Positions 42,133 to 49,918 of a stretch of 64,000 nucleotides of DNA are shown piece by piece. Both the position numbers and the translations under genes were made by a program. Under the pieces are notes generated by a model. It was given only the letters and a program-made list of their open reading frames with translations, was not told the DNA's origin and made no database searches. Within the stretch, counting starts at the first letter, position 1. Every line of letters starts with the position of its first letter. This DNA comes from Actinophytocola algeriensis (GTDB lineage: Bacteria; Actinomycetota; Actinomycetes; Mycobacteriales; Pseudonocardiaceae): assembly GCF_014203735.1 (NCBI RefSeq), contig NZ_JACHJQ010000011.1, forward strand, positions 1 through 64,000. The letters run 5' to 3'.

Positions 42133-42849
42133 ATGGCCGCATTGCTGCCCACCACGGAAGACGTCCGCAAGGCGCGCGAGCAGGCCGTCGCGGTGCTCAA
42201 CACCGCCGCCGACAGCGTCCGCACGCCGCTGCTCGCCGCGCTCGGAGCCGGTGACCTGGCGACCCAGGCCGTCATCGACGCCGTCAACAAGGCGCGCACG
42301 AAGGTCAACGAGGGCACCACGTCGGCCAAGGAGACCGTCGACACGCTGCCCAGGGACCTGGCGGGCCTGCGCGACCGGGTCGACCCGGTCGAGCTGCGCA
42401 AGCTCGTCGACGAGTACACCGAGGCCGCGCAGAAGCTGTACCAGAAGCTGGCCGACCAGGGCGAGGACGCCCTCACGAAGCTGAAGTCCGACCCGCGCGT
42501 CGGCAAGGCGATCGACCAGCTGGAGGAGGCCATCGCGACGCTGCAGGAGCGCGTCGGCGACGTGGCCGGTGACGCCCGCGAGATCGCCGACGAGGTCTTC
42601 GCGAAGATGACCCGCCGGACCCGCTCGGTCGGCGAGAAGGCCGCGGTCAAGGTCGAGCGCGTCACCGAGGACGCCGCCCTGGCGGTGGAGGAGGTCGGTG
42701 GCGAGGTCGCGAGCGACGTGCGCTCCGCCTCCCGCAAGGCCGCGAACCGGACGGCGCCGCGCAAGCCCGCCGCCACCCGGACCACCACGCAGGCCACGCA
42801 GGCAGCGACGACCCGCAAGACCAACGGCTCGACGAAGACCACCAAGTAG
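42133..42849 (+). CDS. heparin-binding haemagglutinin (HbhA)-like protein
   Basis: 238 aa. After DVRKAREQAVAVLNTAADSVRTPLLAALGAGDLA comes a long heptad-rich, coiled-coil-prone central region with repeated Glu/Lys/Ala (residues 45-190). The tail is basic, Lys/Arg/Thr/Ala-rich (RKAANRTAPRKPAATRTT). In mycobacteria HbhA binds sulfated glycans and lipid bodies through its Lys-rich tail; here the tail is richer in Thr/Arg and lacks the KKAAPAKK-type repeats, so glycan binding is only inferred. ATG at 42133 has AAGGAG upstream. Order XRE-HbhA-DUF2516 equals Rv0474-0476. Confidence 0.82.
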   Translation: MAALLPTTEDVRKAREQAVAVLNTAADSVRTPLLAALGAGDLATQAVIDAVNKARTKVNEGTTSAKETVDTLPRDLAGLRDRVDPVELRKLVDEYTEAAQKLYQKLADQGEDALTKLKSDPRVGKAIDQLEEAIATLQERVGDVAGDAREIADEVFAKMTRRTRSVGEKAAVKVERVTEDAALAVEEVGGEVASDVRSASRKAANRTAPRKPAATRTTTQATQAATTRKTNGSTKTTK

Positions 42850-42864
42850 GACCGCTGGTCAACA

Positions 42865-42892
42865 CCCCCGGCGCCGGTTTCGGCGCCGGGGG
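42865..42892 (+). terminator. terminator after the hbhA-like gene
   Basis: CCCCCGGCGCCG (42865-42876), loop GTTT, CGGCGCCGGGGG (42881-42892): a perfect 12-bp GC stem followed by TT. Confidence 0.85.
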
Positions 42893-42954
42893 TTCGCCAT
42901 GTCGGCGAAGTGGCCGGCTGGTCACATCGCGACGGGCGCACGTAGTCTGGGGAC

Positions 42955-43248
42955 GTGCCGGCAGAAGCGTTGTGGATCCTCTGGATCATCAAGTGGCTCG
43001 CGGTCCCCGTCGGGGTCTACGCGTTCATCCACGCATTGATGCAGCGTCCGGACGCCTATACCGCGATCGACAGAATGACGAAATCGGCCTGGCTGGGCAT
43101 CACCGCGGGCGGTGCTGTCGCACTGATCCTCTTCGACGCCGCCGGCATCGGCCTGATGTTCTGGATCGCGGGCCTCGTCGCGGTGCTCGTCTACATCGTC
43201 GACGTCCGGCCGAGGCTCATCGAGGTGCAGCGCGGGAACCGATGGTGA
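42955..43248 (+). CDS. DUF2516 family membrane protein
   Basis: 97 aa with three hydrophobic helices: LWIIKWLAVPVGVYAFIHAL, AWLGITAGGAVALILFDAAG and GLMFWIAGLVAVLVYIVDVRP. Its position after hbhA equals mycobacterial Rv0476. Function unknown. GTG start; the stop overlaps the start of the next gene. Confidence 0.85.
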   Translation: MPAEALWILWIIKWLAVPVGVYAFIHALMQRPDAYTAIDRMTKSAWLGITAGGAVALILFDAAGIGLMFWIAGLVAVLVYIVDVRPRLIEVQRGNRW

Positions 43249-43787
43249 GGTGGACCATCGCGGGCTCCCTGGCTGTTTCCCAGGCCGCCGACCACCCCGA
43301 ACTACTGGCCGACCCCGTCGCGAAGGCCCTGGCCGCACTCCCTGACCCCGCGGACGTGGGCGTGGCGGCCATCGACCCGGACCTGGCCGACACGGCCGCG
43401 TTCTGCGAGGCGTACGGCTCCCCGCTGACCGCGTCGGCGAACTGCGTCGTCGTCGCGGGCAAGCGCGCGGGCGAGGAACGCTTCGCCGCGTGCCTGGTGC
43501 TGGCCACGACCCGCGCGGACGTGAACGGCGTGGTCCGCAAGCGCCTGGACGTCCGCAAGGCGTCCTTCGCCCCGATGGACACCGCGGTGGAGCTGACGGG
43601 CATGGCGTACGGCGGCATCACGCCGCTGGGCCTGCCGCCGGAGTGGCCCGTACTGGTGGACGCGGCCGTGGCCGCGGCGCCGGAACTGGTGATCGGCAGC
43701 GGTGTCCGCGGCAGCAAGCTCCTGATCACGGGCGCCACGCTGGCCGCCCTCCCGAACGCGGACGTCATCGCGGGCCTGGGTCGCTGA
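43242..43787 (+). CDS. YbaK/EbsC-type aminoacyl-tRNA deacylase family protein
   Basis: 181 aa. NCVVVAGKRAGEERFAACLVLATTRADVNGVVRKRLDVRKASFA (with the conserved Lys near residue 110), TGMAYGGITPLGLP and VIGSGVRGSKLLITG match the YbaK domain, which hydrolyses mischarged tRNAs such as Cys-tRNA(Pro). ATG overlaps the DUF2516 stop by 7 nt. Confidence 0.88.
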   Translation: MVRWTIAGSLAVSQAADHPELLADPVAKALAALPDPADVGVAAIDPDLADTAAFCEAYGSPLTASANCVVVAGKRAGEERFAACLVLATTRADVNGVVRKRLDVRKASFAPMDTAVELTGMAYGGITPLGLPPEWPVLVDAAVAAAPELVIGSGVRGSKLLITGATLAALPNADVIAGLGR

Positions 43788-43863
43788 CCAGGCGCGACCA
43801 CAGCGCCGTCACGGTAGGAACAACGCGATACCGCCGGTGGGACGCACGACTCCGGAAGTCATC

Positions 43864-43904
43864 TTGCCAGTGGCAACATCTCCGGCTATCTTGTCAGTGA
43901 CAAG
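43864..43904 (+). promoter_or_regulatory. two TTGYCAGTGRCAA palindromic operators
   Basis: TTGCCAGTGGCAA (43864-43876) and CTTGTCAGTGACAAG (43890-43904) are perfect odd-length palindromes whose centres are 27 bp apart, 14 nt before the start of the SCO6745-family gene. They look like TetR-type sites; no TetR gene is near. Confidence 0.65.
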
Positions 43905-43917
43905 ACTGGAGGGTCCA

Positions 43918-44772
43918 ATGACGAACGTCGACCTCGCGCTGGTCCGGCAGATGTGGCAGCTCATGGAGCCCGTCCACGCGCTCGTGTACTACGCGCCCGA
44001 AGTCTCCGCCCGGGTGGCGAAGCTCGGCTTCGACGTCGAGACGCGCTGGCCCGGTTACTTCCCCCTCCGCGCGGCCCCACTGGGCGCGGCGGGCCCCGAA
44101 CTGGTGGCCGCCACGTTCTACAGCTTCAACCCCGCCATGGTCCGCGACCACATCCCGGCGGCCTGGCAGCTCGCCACCCCCGGCGACCTCCTGGCCGCCC
44201 GCCAGGACGGCGTCGACGAGGCACTCGGCGCCCTCACCGCCGACCTGGACCTGCGCGAAGCCGCCGACCTGGCGCGGCGGCTGACGGACGGCGTCAACAC
44301 CGAGGCCCGCCCGCTCGGCGCCGCCAACGCCGACCTCCCCTGGCCCGCCGAGCCGCACCTGGCGCTGTGGCACGCGACCACGATCATGCGCGAGGCCCGA
44401 GGCGACGGCCACGTGGCCGCCCTCCTCACCGCGGGCCTCGACCCGGTCGAGTCACTGGTGTCGTTCGCGGCGGTCGGCGCCGCACCGAAGGAGGTCTTCG
44501 CCAGCCGCGGCTGGCGGGACGACGACTGGACCGCCGCCACCCGGCGCCTCGTCGAGCGGGGCTGGCTGAACGAGGACGGCACCGCCACGGAGGAAGGGCA
44601 CGCGGGCCGGGACGAGGTCGAGCGGATGACCGACGAACTGGCCGCGCCCGCCTACCGGGCGCTGGGCGCGGAACAGGTCGGCAGGCTCGCGCAACTCGTC
44701 ATGCCGGTCACCATGGCGGCCGTGCGGACAGGTTTGCTGCCGATGCGGAGCACGCTCGGTCTGAGCAGGTAA
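43918..44772 (+). CDS. SCO6745 family protein
   Basis: 284 aa. MWQLMEPVHALVYYAPEVSARVAKLGFDVETRWPGYFPLRAAPLGAAGPELVAATFYSFNP and the later WHATTIMREARGDGHVAALLTAGLDPVES are the hallmarks of this actinobacterial family. Its middle resembles a winged-helix/DinB-like fold; biochemical role unknown. GGAGG is ideally placed before ATG. Expression is probably repressed through the two palindromes upstream. Confidence 0.88.
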   Translation: MTNVDLALVRQMWQLMEPVHALVYYAPEVSARVAKLGFDVETRWPGYFPLRAAPLGAAGPELVAATFYSFNPAMVRDHIPAAWQLATPGDLLAARQDGVDEALGALTADLDLREAADLARRLTDGVNTEARPLGAANADLPWPAEPHLALWHATTIMREARGDGHVAALLTAGLDPVESLVSFAAVGAAPKEVFASRGWRDDDWTAATRRLVERGWLNEDGTATEEGHAGRDEVERMTDELAAPAYRALGAEQVGRLAQLVMPVTMAAVRTGLLPMRSTLGLSR

Positions 44773-44777
44773 TGGAC

Positions 44778-44806
44778 GGGCGGGGAGCCCTGTGGACTCC
44801 CCGCCC
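44778..44806. terminator. terminator hairpin
   Basis: GGGCGGGGAG (44778-44787), a 9-nt loop and CTCCCCGCCC (44797-44806), after the SCO6745-family stop and before the convergent oxygenase stop. Confidence 0.85.
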
Positions 44807-44851
44807 TGGATGAGTTGCTCAATACCCCCAAGACATAAGACGCCCCGGGGC

Positions 44852-45799
44852 TCAGAAAGGTTGCGTGTCCAGTTCGGATCGCAGCCGCGGGAACACCTTC
44901 GCGACCTTCGCCGTCAGGTAGTCACCGTAGGTGCCCTCGAACGCGAGTGGTGACGCACCGTCCCACCTGCGTCGCCCGTCCGGGGCGACCGCGGCGCGGT
45001 CGGGCAGTGGTGGCACCGACGTGCCGAAGTCCGGGTCGAAGAAGAACGGGAACGACAGGCGGTCGCGGCCGGACGTGTTCCGCACGCGGTGTGGTGTGGA
45101 CCGGTACCAGCCGCCGGTGAGCCGTTCGAGCATGTCGCCGATGTTGCACACGAACGTGTCCGGCAGCGGCGGCGCGTCGGTCCACCCGTCCGGCGTGTGC
45201 ACCTGCAGGCCACCGTTGTCGTCCTGGAGCAGCAACGTCAGCAGCCCGTAGTCGGTGTGCTCGCCGACGCCCCAGCCGGGGTCGCCCGCCTGCGCGGGCG
45301 GGTAGTGGAAGATCCGGAACAGCACGGTGGGGTTCGCCGTGTAGCCGGCGGCGAAGTAGTCCTCCGCCAGCCCGAGGCTGGCCGCCACGCCCCGCAGCAC
45401 GTCCTGCGCCACCCGGGTCAGCTCGTCCAGGTACGACAGCACCAGCGGCCGCAGCGTCGGCACCTGTGCGGGGAAGAGATTGGGGCCGTGCAGGGGAAGC
45501 GGGTGCCCGGCTGGCAGTTCCGTCCCGAAGTACAGGCCCTCCTTGCGGTCCTGCTCGCCGGCGGTCAGCTCGGCGCCGACGGGGAACCAGCCCCGCCACG
45601 CCCGCCCGCCGCGTGCCATCTCGATGTCGTTCTTCTCCTTGTCCGGCAAGGAGAAGAACGCGCGCGCCGCGCTGTCGAGCGACTCCCTCAGCTCCCGGGG
45701 GACACCGTGCCCGGCGACGTAGAAGAACCCGGTGTCACGGCACGCCGCCTCGATCTTCGCCGGCAGGCCCGGTTCGGACAGGTCGATGACGGGCAGCAC
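44852..45799 (-). CDS. isopenicillin N synthase-like 2-oxoglutarate/Fe(II) oxygenase
   Basis: 315 aa. N-terminal [24 protein letters not shown]. The 2OG-FeII domain has [15 protein letters not shown] (His/Asp ligands), THPHR-like STPHRVRN (second His) and [12 protein letters not shown] (Arg/Ser for oxoglutarate). These enzymes hydroxylate or oxidise small molecules; substrate unknown. GTG follows directly on the purU stop, so the two are one operon. Confidence 0.9.
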   Translation of the reverse strand: MLPVIDLSEPGLPAKIEAACRDTGFFYVAGHGVPRELRESLDSAARAFFSLPDKEKNDIEMARGGRAWRGWFPVGAELTAGEQDRKEGLYFGTELPAGHPLPLHGPNLFPAQVPTLRPLVLSYLDELTRVAQDVLRGVAASLGLAEDYFAAGYTANPTVLFRIFHYPPAQAGDPGWGVGEHTDYGLLTLLLQDDNGGLQVHTPDGWTDAPPLPDTFVCNIGDMLERLTGGWYRSTPHRVRNTSGRDRLSFPFFFDPDFGTSVPPLPDRAAVAPDGRRRWDGASPLAFEGTYGDYLTAKVAKVFPRLRSELDTQPF

Positions 45800-46651
45800 C
45801 TACAGCACCACCGTTTTGTTGCCGTGCACCAGGATCCGGTTCTCGAGGTGCCACCGCAGGCCGCGGGACAGGACGACCTTCTCGATGTCGCGGCCCTTGC
45901 GCACCATGTCCGGCACCGAGTCGCCGTGGTCGACGCGGATCACGTCCTGCTCGACGATCGGGCCCGCGTCCAGCTCCGCGGTGACGTAGTGGCAGGTCGC
46001 GCCGATCAGTTTGACGCCGCGCCGGTGCGCCTGGTGGTAGGGCTTCGCGCCGACGAACGACGGCAGGAAGCTGTGGTGGATGTTCAGCGCCCGGCCCGTC
46101 CACCTGGCACACAGGTCGGCGGGCAGGATCTGCATGAACCGCGCCAGCACGATCGCGTGCGGGTCCGCGGCGTCGACCAGCTCGGAGACCTTCGCGAACG
46201 CTGTTTCCTTGTCGTCACGCGGAAACACCACGTGGTGGAACGGGATGCCGTGCGCCTCGGTGATCGTCGCGAGGTCGGTGTGGTTGCCGATCACCGCCGA
46301 CACGTCCACGTCCAGCTCCCCGGCCGCGACCCGGCCAAGGATGTCGTACAGGCAGTGGCCTTCCTTCGACACGAGGATCACCACACGGCGCCGCTCCCCG
46401 GTGTCGAGGATCTGCCACTCGCCGCCCAGCGACGCGACCGTCTCGCCGAACCGGGCACGCAGCTCGTCCGCGTGGAACGACAGCGAGTCGGCGGCGACCT
46501 CCTGGCGGGTGAAGAACCAGCCGGTGTCGGGGTCGGTGTGGTAGGAGGCCTCGACGATCGTGCCGCCCGCGTCGGCGAGGAACGACGCGATCGTCGCGAC
46601 GATGCCGATCTGGTCCGGGCAGCCGAAAGTGATCACGTAACGGCGGGCCAT
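45800..46651 (-). CDS. purU: formyltetrahydrofolate deformylase
   Basis: 283 aa. N-terminal ACT domain ([26 protein letters not shown]). The formyltransferase fold has [54 protein letters not shown], with the Asn/His/Asp catalytic set. It hydrolyses 10-formyl-THF to THF and formate. ATG 46651 with GAGAGGA upstream. Confidence 0.95.
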   Translation of the reverse strand: [283 protein letters not shown]

Positions 46652-46673
46652 GGCCGTCCTCTCTGCGGTTGCG

Positions 46674-47390
46674 TCACGGTGTGCGCAGTGCTGCGACGAG
46701 AGCCGGGTCCCCGTTGACCAGAGCGGTGCTCGGCCGCTTCCAGAGCGCACGGTAGACCGCGTCCGCGGTGCCGACCAGCGACGCGTCGGTGTCGATGTCC
46801 GTGGCCTTGCCGATCCGTGGCTTGACCCCCTTGGTGAGGGTCACGAGCCACGCGCGGCCTGCGTCCGCGGCGTGCACGAGGACGGTGCCCGTGACGTCGG
46901 TGGGGAAGCGGGCGACCATGACGGTGAGTACCTCGTCGGCGCCGTCCGCGGCGAACCCGGGGTCGAACACGAGGTGCGGCACGTCGTCGCCGTACGCGGC
47001 GTGCTCGGCGTCGAGCCGGTGCACCGCGGTCTCGTGGGCCTGCCGCCGCGCCCAGAAGCTGGTGCCGGAGAAGTGCGCGAACGCCCACGCGCTCTGCCCC
47101 GGCCCGCGCAGAGCGAGCCCGGCGAGCATCGTGTCGACCGTGGTGTCCCAGAACGCGAGCAGCTCGTCCCAGTCCTCGGGCGGCCGCTCGGTTCTCGGCG
47201 CGTCACCGGCCGGGTCGGCGTCGAACGACAGCACGACCTGGGCCTGCACGCGTGCGATGTGCCGCACCAGCCGGTGCACAGTCCACCCGGGACACGTCGG
47301 CACCTCGGCGCCGGGACCGGCGGTCACCGCCGCCGCACGCAGCGCGGCCGCCTGCTTCCGTGTTTCTTCGAGGTATTCGGCGAACTCCAC
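46674..47390 (-). CDS. maleylpyruvate isomerase-family mycothiol-dependent enzyme
   Basis: 238 aa. CPGWTVHRLVRHIARVQ (residues 33-49) with a metal-binding His, and ARRQAHETAVHRLDAEHA with the HE..H pattern, define the DinB-like MDMPI metal-binding domain; the C-terminal part is SCP2-like. These enzymes use mycothiol, consistent with mshA in this window. Substrate unknown. GTG start; 22 nt upstream of purU, same strand. Confidence 0.87.
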   Translation of the reverse strand: MEFAEYLEETRKQAAALRAAAVTAGPGAEVPTCPGWTVHRLVRHIARVQAQVVLSFDADPAGDAPRTERPPEDWDELLAFWDTTVDTMLAGLALRGPGQSAWAFAHFSGTSFWARRQAHETAVHRLDAEHAAYGDDVPHLVFDPGFAADGADEVLTVMVARFPTDVTGTVLVHAADAGRAWLVTLTKGVKPRIGKATDIDTDASLVGTADAVYRALWKRPSTALVNGDPALVAALRTP

Positions 47391-47424
47391 GGGGAAACCC
47401 TAGTGCTCGGTACAGTGTCCCGTC

Positions 47425-47997
47425 GTGCGCAAACTCGTGTATTTCGTCGCGTCCACCATCGACGGCTTCGTAGCGGGCCCCGACGGCGCGGACCCCAGCG
47501 GCTTCTGGCCGATGTCGCAGGACTACATCCGGTACCTGAGCGAGAACTACCCGGAGACGTTGCCTGGACCGGCCCGCGAGGCCCTGGGAGTCACGGCGGA
47601 AGGCACGACGTTCGACACGGTGCTCGAGGGCCGCAACAGCTACGAGATCGGCGTCAAGGCCGGGGTCGCGGACGCCTTCCCGCACCTGCGGCACCTCGTG
47701 TTCTCCCGCACGCTGGGTGAGAACGAGCACGTCGAGGTCGTCGCGACGGACCCGGTGGACACGGTCCGGGCCATGAAAGCGGAGCCGGGCAAGGACATCT
47801 GGCTGATCGGCGGCGCCACGCTCGCGGGCGCCCTGTACGGGGAGATCGACCGGATGGTCGTGAAGCTGGGCCCGCTCACCATGGGCGCGGGAATCCCGTT
47901 CACCAAGGCCGACTTCGGACTGCGGCTGTGGCAGCTGACACACCACCACGTGCTCGAGTCGGGCGCCCTGTTCCTGACCTACGACCGCGCGGAGTGA
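47425..47997 (+). CDS. dihydrofolate reductase (RibD C-terminal-like) family protein
   Basis: 190 aa. VYFVASTIDGFVAGPDG, LEGRNSYEIG, VFSRTL and IWLIGGATLAGALYGEIDRM are the RibD-C/DHFR-like family motifs common in actinomycetes. NADPH-dependent reductase activity is likely; substrate unknown. GTG start. Confidence 0.88.
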   Translation: MRKLVYFVASTIDGFVAGPDGADPSGFWPMSQDYIRYLSENYPETLPGPAREALGVTAEGTTFDTVLEGRNSYEIGVKAGVADAFPHLRHLVFSRTLGENEHVEVVATDPVDTVRAMKAEPGKDIWLIGGATLAGALYGEIDRMVVKLGPLTMGAGIPFTKADFGLRLWQLTHHHVLESGALFLTYDRAE

Positions 47998-48021
47998 CCC
48001 GGAGGCGGTGTCGCCGGTGAT

Positions 48022-48075
48022 GCCCTGAAAGACGCTTTCGGGGTGTTGAGCGTCCTGACAGCTTCTTTCGAGACG
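48022..48075. repeat. GAAAGACGCTTTCGGG-family palindromic repeat
   Basis: A decayed copy: left arm GAAAGACGCTTTCGGGG, right arm with several mismatches (CTTCTTTCGAGACG). It lies between the convergent DHFR-like and MerR genes. A perfect copy is at 58368-58410. Confidence 0.65.
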
Positions 48076-48134
48076 CCGGCCGGCTTCATGGTGAGCTGCC
48101 CGCGGTGCAGCCCACCGTGATCGTGCCGTGCCTG

Positions 48135-48554
48135 CTACAGCCGCGCCTGCGCGTACACGGCCATGGCCGTGCGCAGGAACTCCGCCAGCCTCGGGTCCGT
48201 CTTGTCGAAGTTCGCGCGGAACCTCGGGTCGTCGGCGTACACGTCGCCGAGACCGGTGTAGGACTCGCGGTTCGGCGTCCAGTGGCCGGACGACAGCCAG
48301 CGGTAGTGGCCGTCGAGCATGTCCAGCACCTCGGCGTCACCCGGCTCGTGGCCCGCGTCGATCAGGGCGATCAGCGCGTCGAGCTGCGCGGCCCACTTCT
48401 TGCCTTCGGACTTCCACCACTCCGCCGACTTGCCCTTGACGTGCGCGTTCGCGGCGTCCACCTGCTCGGCGCCCCACCGCTGCCGCGCCTCCTCCTGCAG
48501 TTCCTCCTGCTTCGCGGAGTCGAACCCCTCGAACCAGTGATCCATCGATGTCAC
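48135..48554 (-). CDS. alternative internal product: TipAS-like effector domain
   Basis: Inside the MerR gene, in frame, the decamer AAGGAGGTGA (minus strand, 48559-48568) is a full match to the Shine-Dalgarno core and sits 4 nt before GTG at 48554. It would start a 139-aa protein (TSMDHWFEGFD...). S. lividans TipAS is made from an internal in-frame start in the same way (established). The full-length start has no such site. Expression is not proven by sequence. Confidence 0.75.
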   Translation of the reverse strand: MTSMDHWFEGFDSAKQEELQEEARQRWGAEQVDAANAHVKGKSAEWWKSEGKKWAAQLDALIALIDAGHEPGDAEVLDMLDGHYRWLSSGHWTPNRESYTGLGDVYADDPRFRANFDKTDPRLAEFLRTAMAVYAQARL

Positions 48555-48890
48555 GTTCTCACCTCCTTCCAGCTCCTCGATCGTCCGCGTGACCGTCCGC
48601 GCGAGCCGCGCGTAGCGGTCCCGCTCGGCCTGCAGCCACCCCCGGTGCATCTTCAGCACCTCGACCGGGTCGCGTCCCTGCTGGACGATCTCCTTGATCG
48701 CGTCCAGCCCGACGCCCAGCTCCCGCATCACGAGAATCTGCTGCAGCCGCAGCAGTTGTTCCTTCTCGTAGTAGCGGTAGCCGTTGCCGCCGACCCACGC
48801 CGGCGGCAGCAACCCGATCTCGTCGTAGTGCCGCAGCGTCCGGGACGTCACCTTCGACATCTTCGCGACCTGCGCGATCGACCACGCCAT
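48135..48890 (-). CDS. MerR-family regulator with TipAS-like effector domain
   Basis: 251 aa. MerR HTH residues 1-70 (SIAQVAKMSKVTSRTLRHYDEIGLLPPAW, GYRYYEKEQLLRLQQIL). A coiled-coil linker follows to about 110, then a TipAS domain (about 113-251: WFEGFDSAKQEELQEEARQRWG, WKSEGKKWAAQLDALIALIDAG, MLDGHYRWLS). TipAL of Streptomyces lividans binds thiopeptides through this globin-like helical domain and activates transcription. ATG is 7 nt after a -10 box, so its mRNA is probably leaderless. An internal start for the effector domain alone is listed separately. Confidence 0.92.
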   Translation of the reverse strand: MAWSIAQVAKMSKVTSRTLRHYDEIGLLPPAWVGGNGYRYYEKEQLLRLQQILVMRELGVGLDAIKEIVQQGRDPVEVLKMHRGWLQAERDRYARLARTVTRTIEELEGGENVTSMDHWFEGFDSAKQEELQEEARQRWGAEQVDAANAHVKGKSAEWWKSEGKKWAAQLDALIALIDAGHEPGDAEVLDMLDGHYRWLSSGHWTPNRESYTGLGDVYADDPRFRANFDKTDPRLAEFLRTAMAVYAQARL

Positions 48891-48897
48891 GGGAACG

Positions 48898-48928
48898 ACG
48901 ATAGAAGTTGACGCAACGTCAAAGTCAA
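48898..48928 (-). promoter_or_regulatory. MerR-type promoter with 19-bp spacer
   Basis: TTGACT (48923-48928), a 19-nt spacer and TATCGT (48898-48903). The spacer contains the dyad TTGACG-n3-CGTCAA (48908-48922). Elongated spacers with a central dyad are the hallmark of MerR-activated promoters. The -10 ends 7 nt before the merR ATG. Confidence 0.8.
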
Positions 48929-48952
48929 GCGCGCATGTGGTAGAAGCACGCC

Positions 48953-49783
48953 GTGCGCGACAACGCTTACGCCAGCCTGGTGGGCACCGCCGTCGGCGAC
49001 GCCCTCGGCGATGGCCTCTACCTCCGGGACAACGCGATCAACCGCCGGCTGCCCACCGCCCCGTGGCGCTGGACGGACGACACGGAGATGGCCTGCTCGG
49101 TGCTCCACGTGCTCCGCGGGCACGGCCACGTCGACCCGGACGCGCTGGCGACGAGCTTCGTCGCGCACTACGACGTCGACCGCGGCTACGGCACCGGCAT
49201 CGACGTGATGATGCGCGACGTCCAGCGCGGCGGGGACCTGCGCGCGCTGGCGACCCGCACCTTCGGCGGCACCGGTTCGTGGGGCAACGGCGCGGCCATG
49301 CGCGTCGCCCCGCTCGGCGCGTGGTTCGCGGGCGACCCGGCCCGCGCGGCGGCGGAGGCGGCGGTGGCCGCGGCGGTCACGCACACGCACCCGGAGGGCA
49401 TCGCGGGCGCGGTGGCGATCGCGGTCGCCGCGGCGGCACCCGCCGAGCACATGTTCGCCGAGGTCCTGCGGCACACGGCGCCGGGCGAGGTGCGGTCCGG
49501 GATCGAGAAGGCCGCCGCGCTCCGGGCCACTCCCGAGGAGGCCGCGCGCGAGCTGGGCACGGGCGGCCGGGTGAGCGCCCCGGACACGGTGCCGCTCGCG
49601 CTGTGGGTGATCGCCCGCCACCCGGACGACTACGAGGAGGCCGTGTGGGAGGTCGCCGCACTGGCCGAGGATGTCGACACCCTGTGCGCGATCGTCGGCG
49701 GCGTCATCGCGGCCCGGGTCGGGCAGGAGGGCATCCCGGCGCTGTGGCGGCAGTCCGTGGAGCCGCTACCCGGCTGGGTCTGA
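48953..49783 (+). CDS. ADP-ribosylglycohydrolase family protein
   Basis: 276 aa. SLVGTAVGDALGDGLYLRDN, WRWTDDTEMACSVL (metal-binding Thr-Asp-Asp), GSWGNGAAMRVAPLG, THTHPEGIAGAVAIA and EDVDTLCAIVGGVIAARVG with the C-terminal D-x-D(T) metal ligand are all present. The family removes ADP-ribose from proteins or small molecules. Divergent from the TipA-like regulator with 62 nt between starts, so coregulation is possible. GTG start without strong ribosome-binding site. Confidence 0.9.
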   Translation: MRDNAYASLVGTAVGDALGDGLYLRDNAINRRLPTAPWRWTDDTEMACSVLHVLRGHGHVDPDALATSFVAHYDVDRGYGTGIDVMMRDVQRGGDLRALATRTFGGTGSWGNGAAMRVAPLGAWFAGDPARAAAEAAVAAAVTHTHPEGIAGAVAIAVAAAAPAEHMFAEVLRHTAPGEVRSGIEKAAALRATPEEAARELGTGGRVSAPDTVPLALWVIARHPDDYEEAVWEVAALAEDVDTLCAIVGGVIAARVGQEGIPALWRQSVEPLPGWV

Positions 49784-49859
49784 CCGTCCTGCTGGGTCTG
49801 ACCGCCTAGTGCTGTCCACTTTCGTTGGCTGGGTTGGGTCGTCCTCGCCGGACGGGCGT

Positions 49860-49912
49860 GCCGTGAAAGGCGCTTTCAGGGCACTGGGCGACCTCAACGC
49901 GCCTTTCACGGC
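49860..49912. repeat. perfect 14-bp inverted repeat, GTGAAAGGCGC family (bidirectional terminator-like)
   Basis: GCCGTGAAAGGCGC (49860-49873) pairs with GCGCCTTTCACGGC (49899-49912). It lies between the convergent stops at 49783 and 49919. Same family as 61-139. Confidence 0.85.
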
Positions 49913-49918
49913 AAAACA

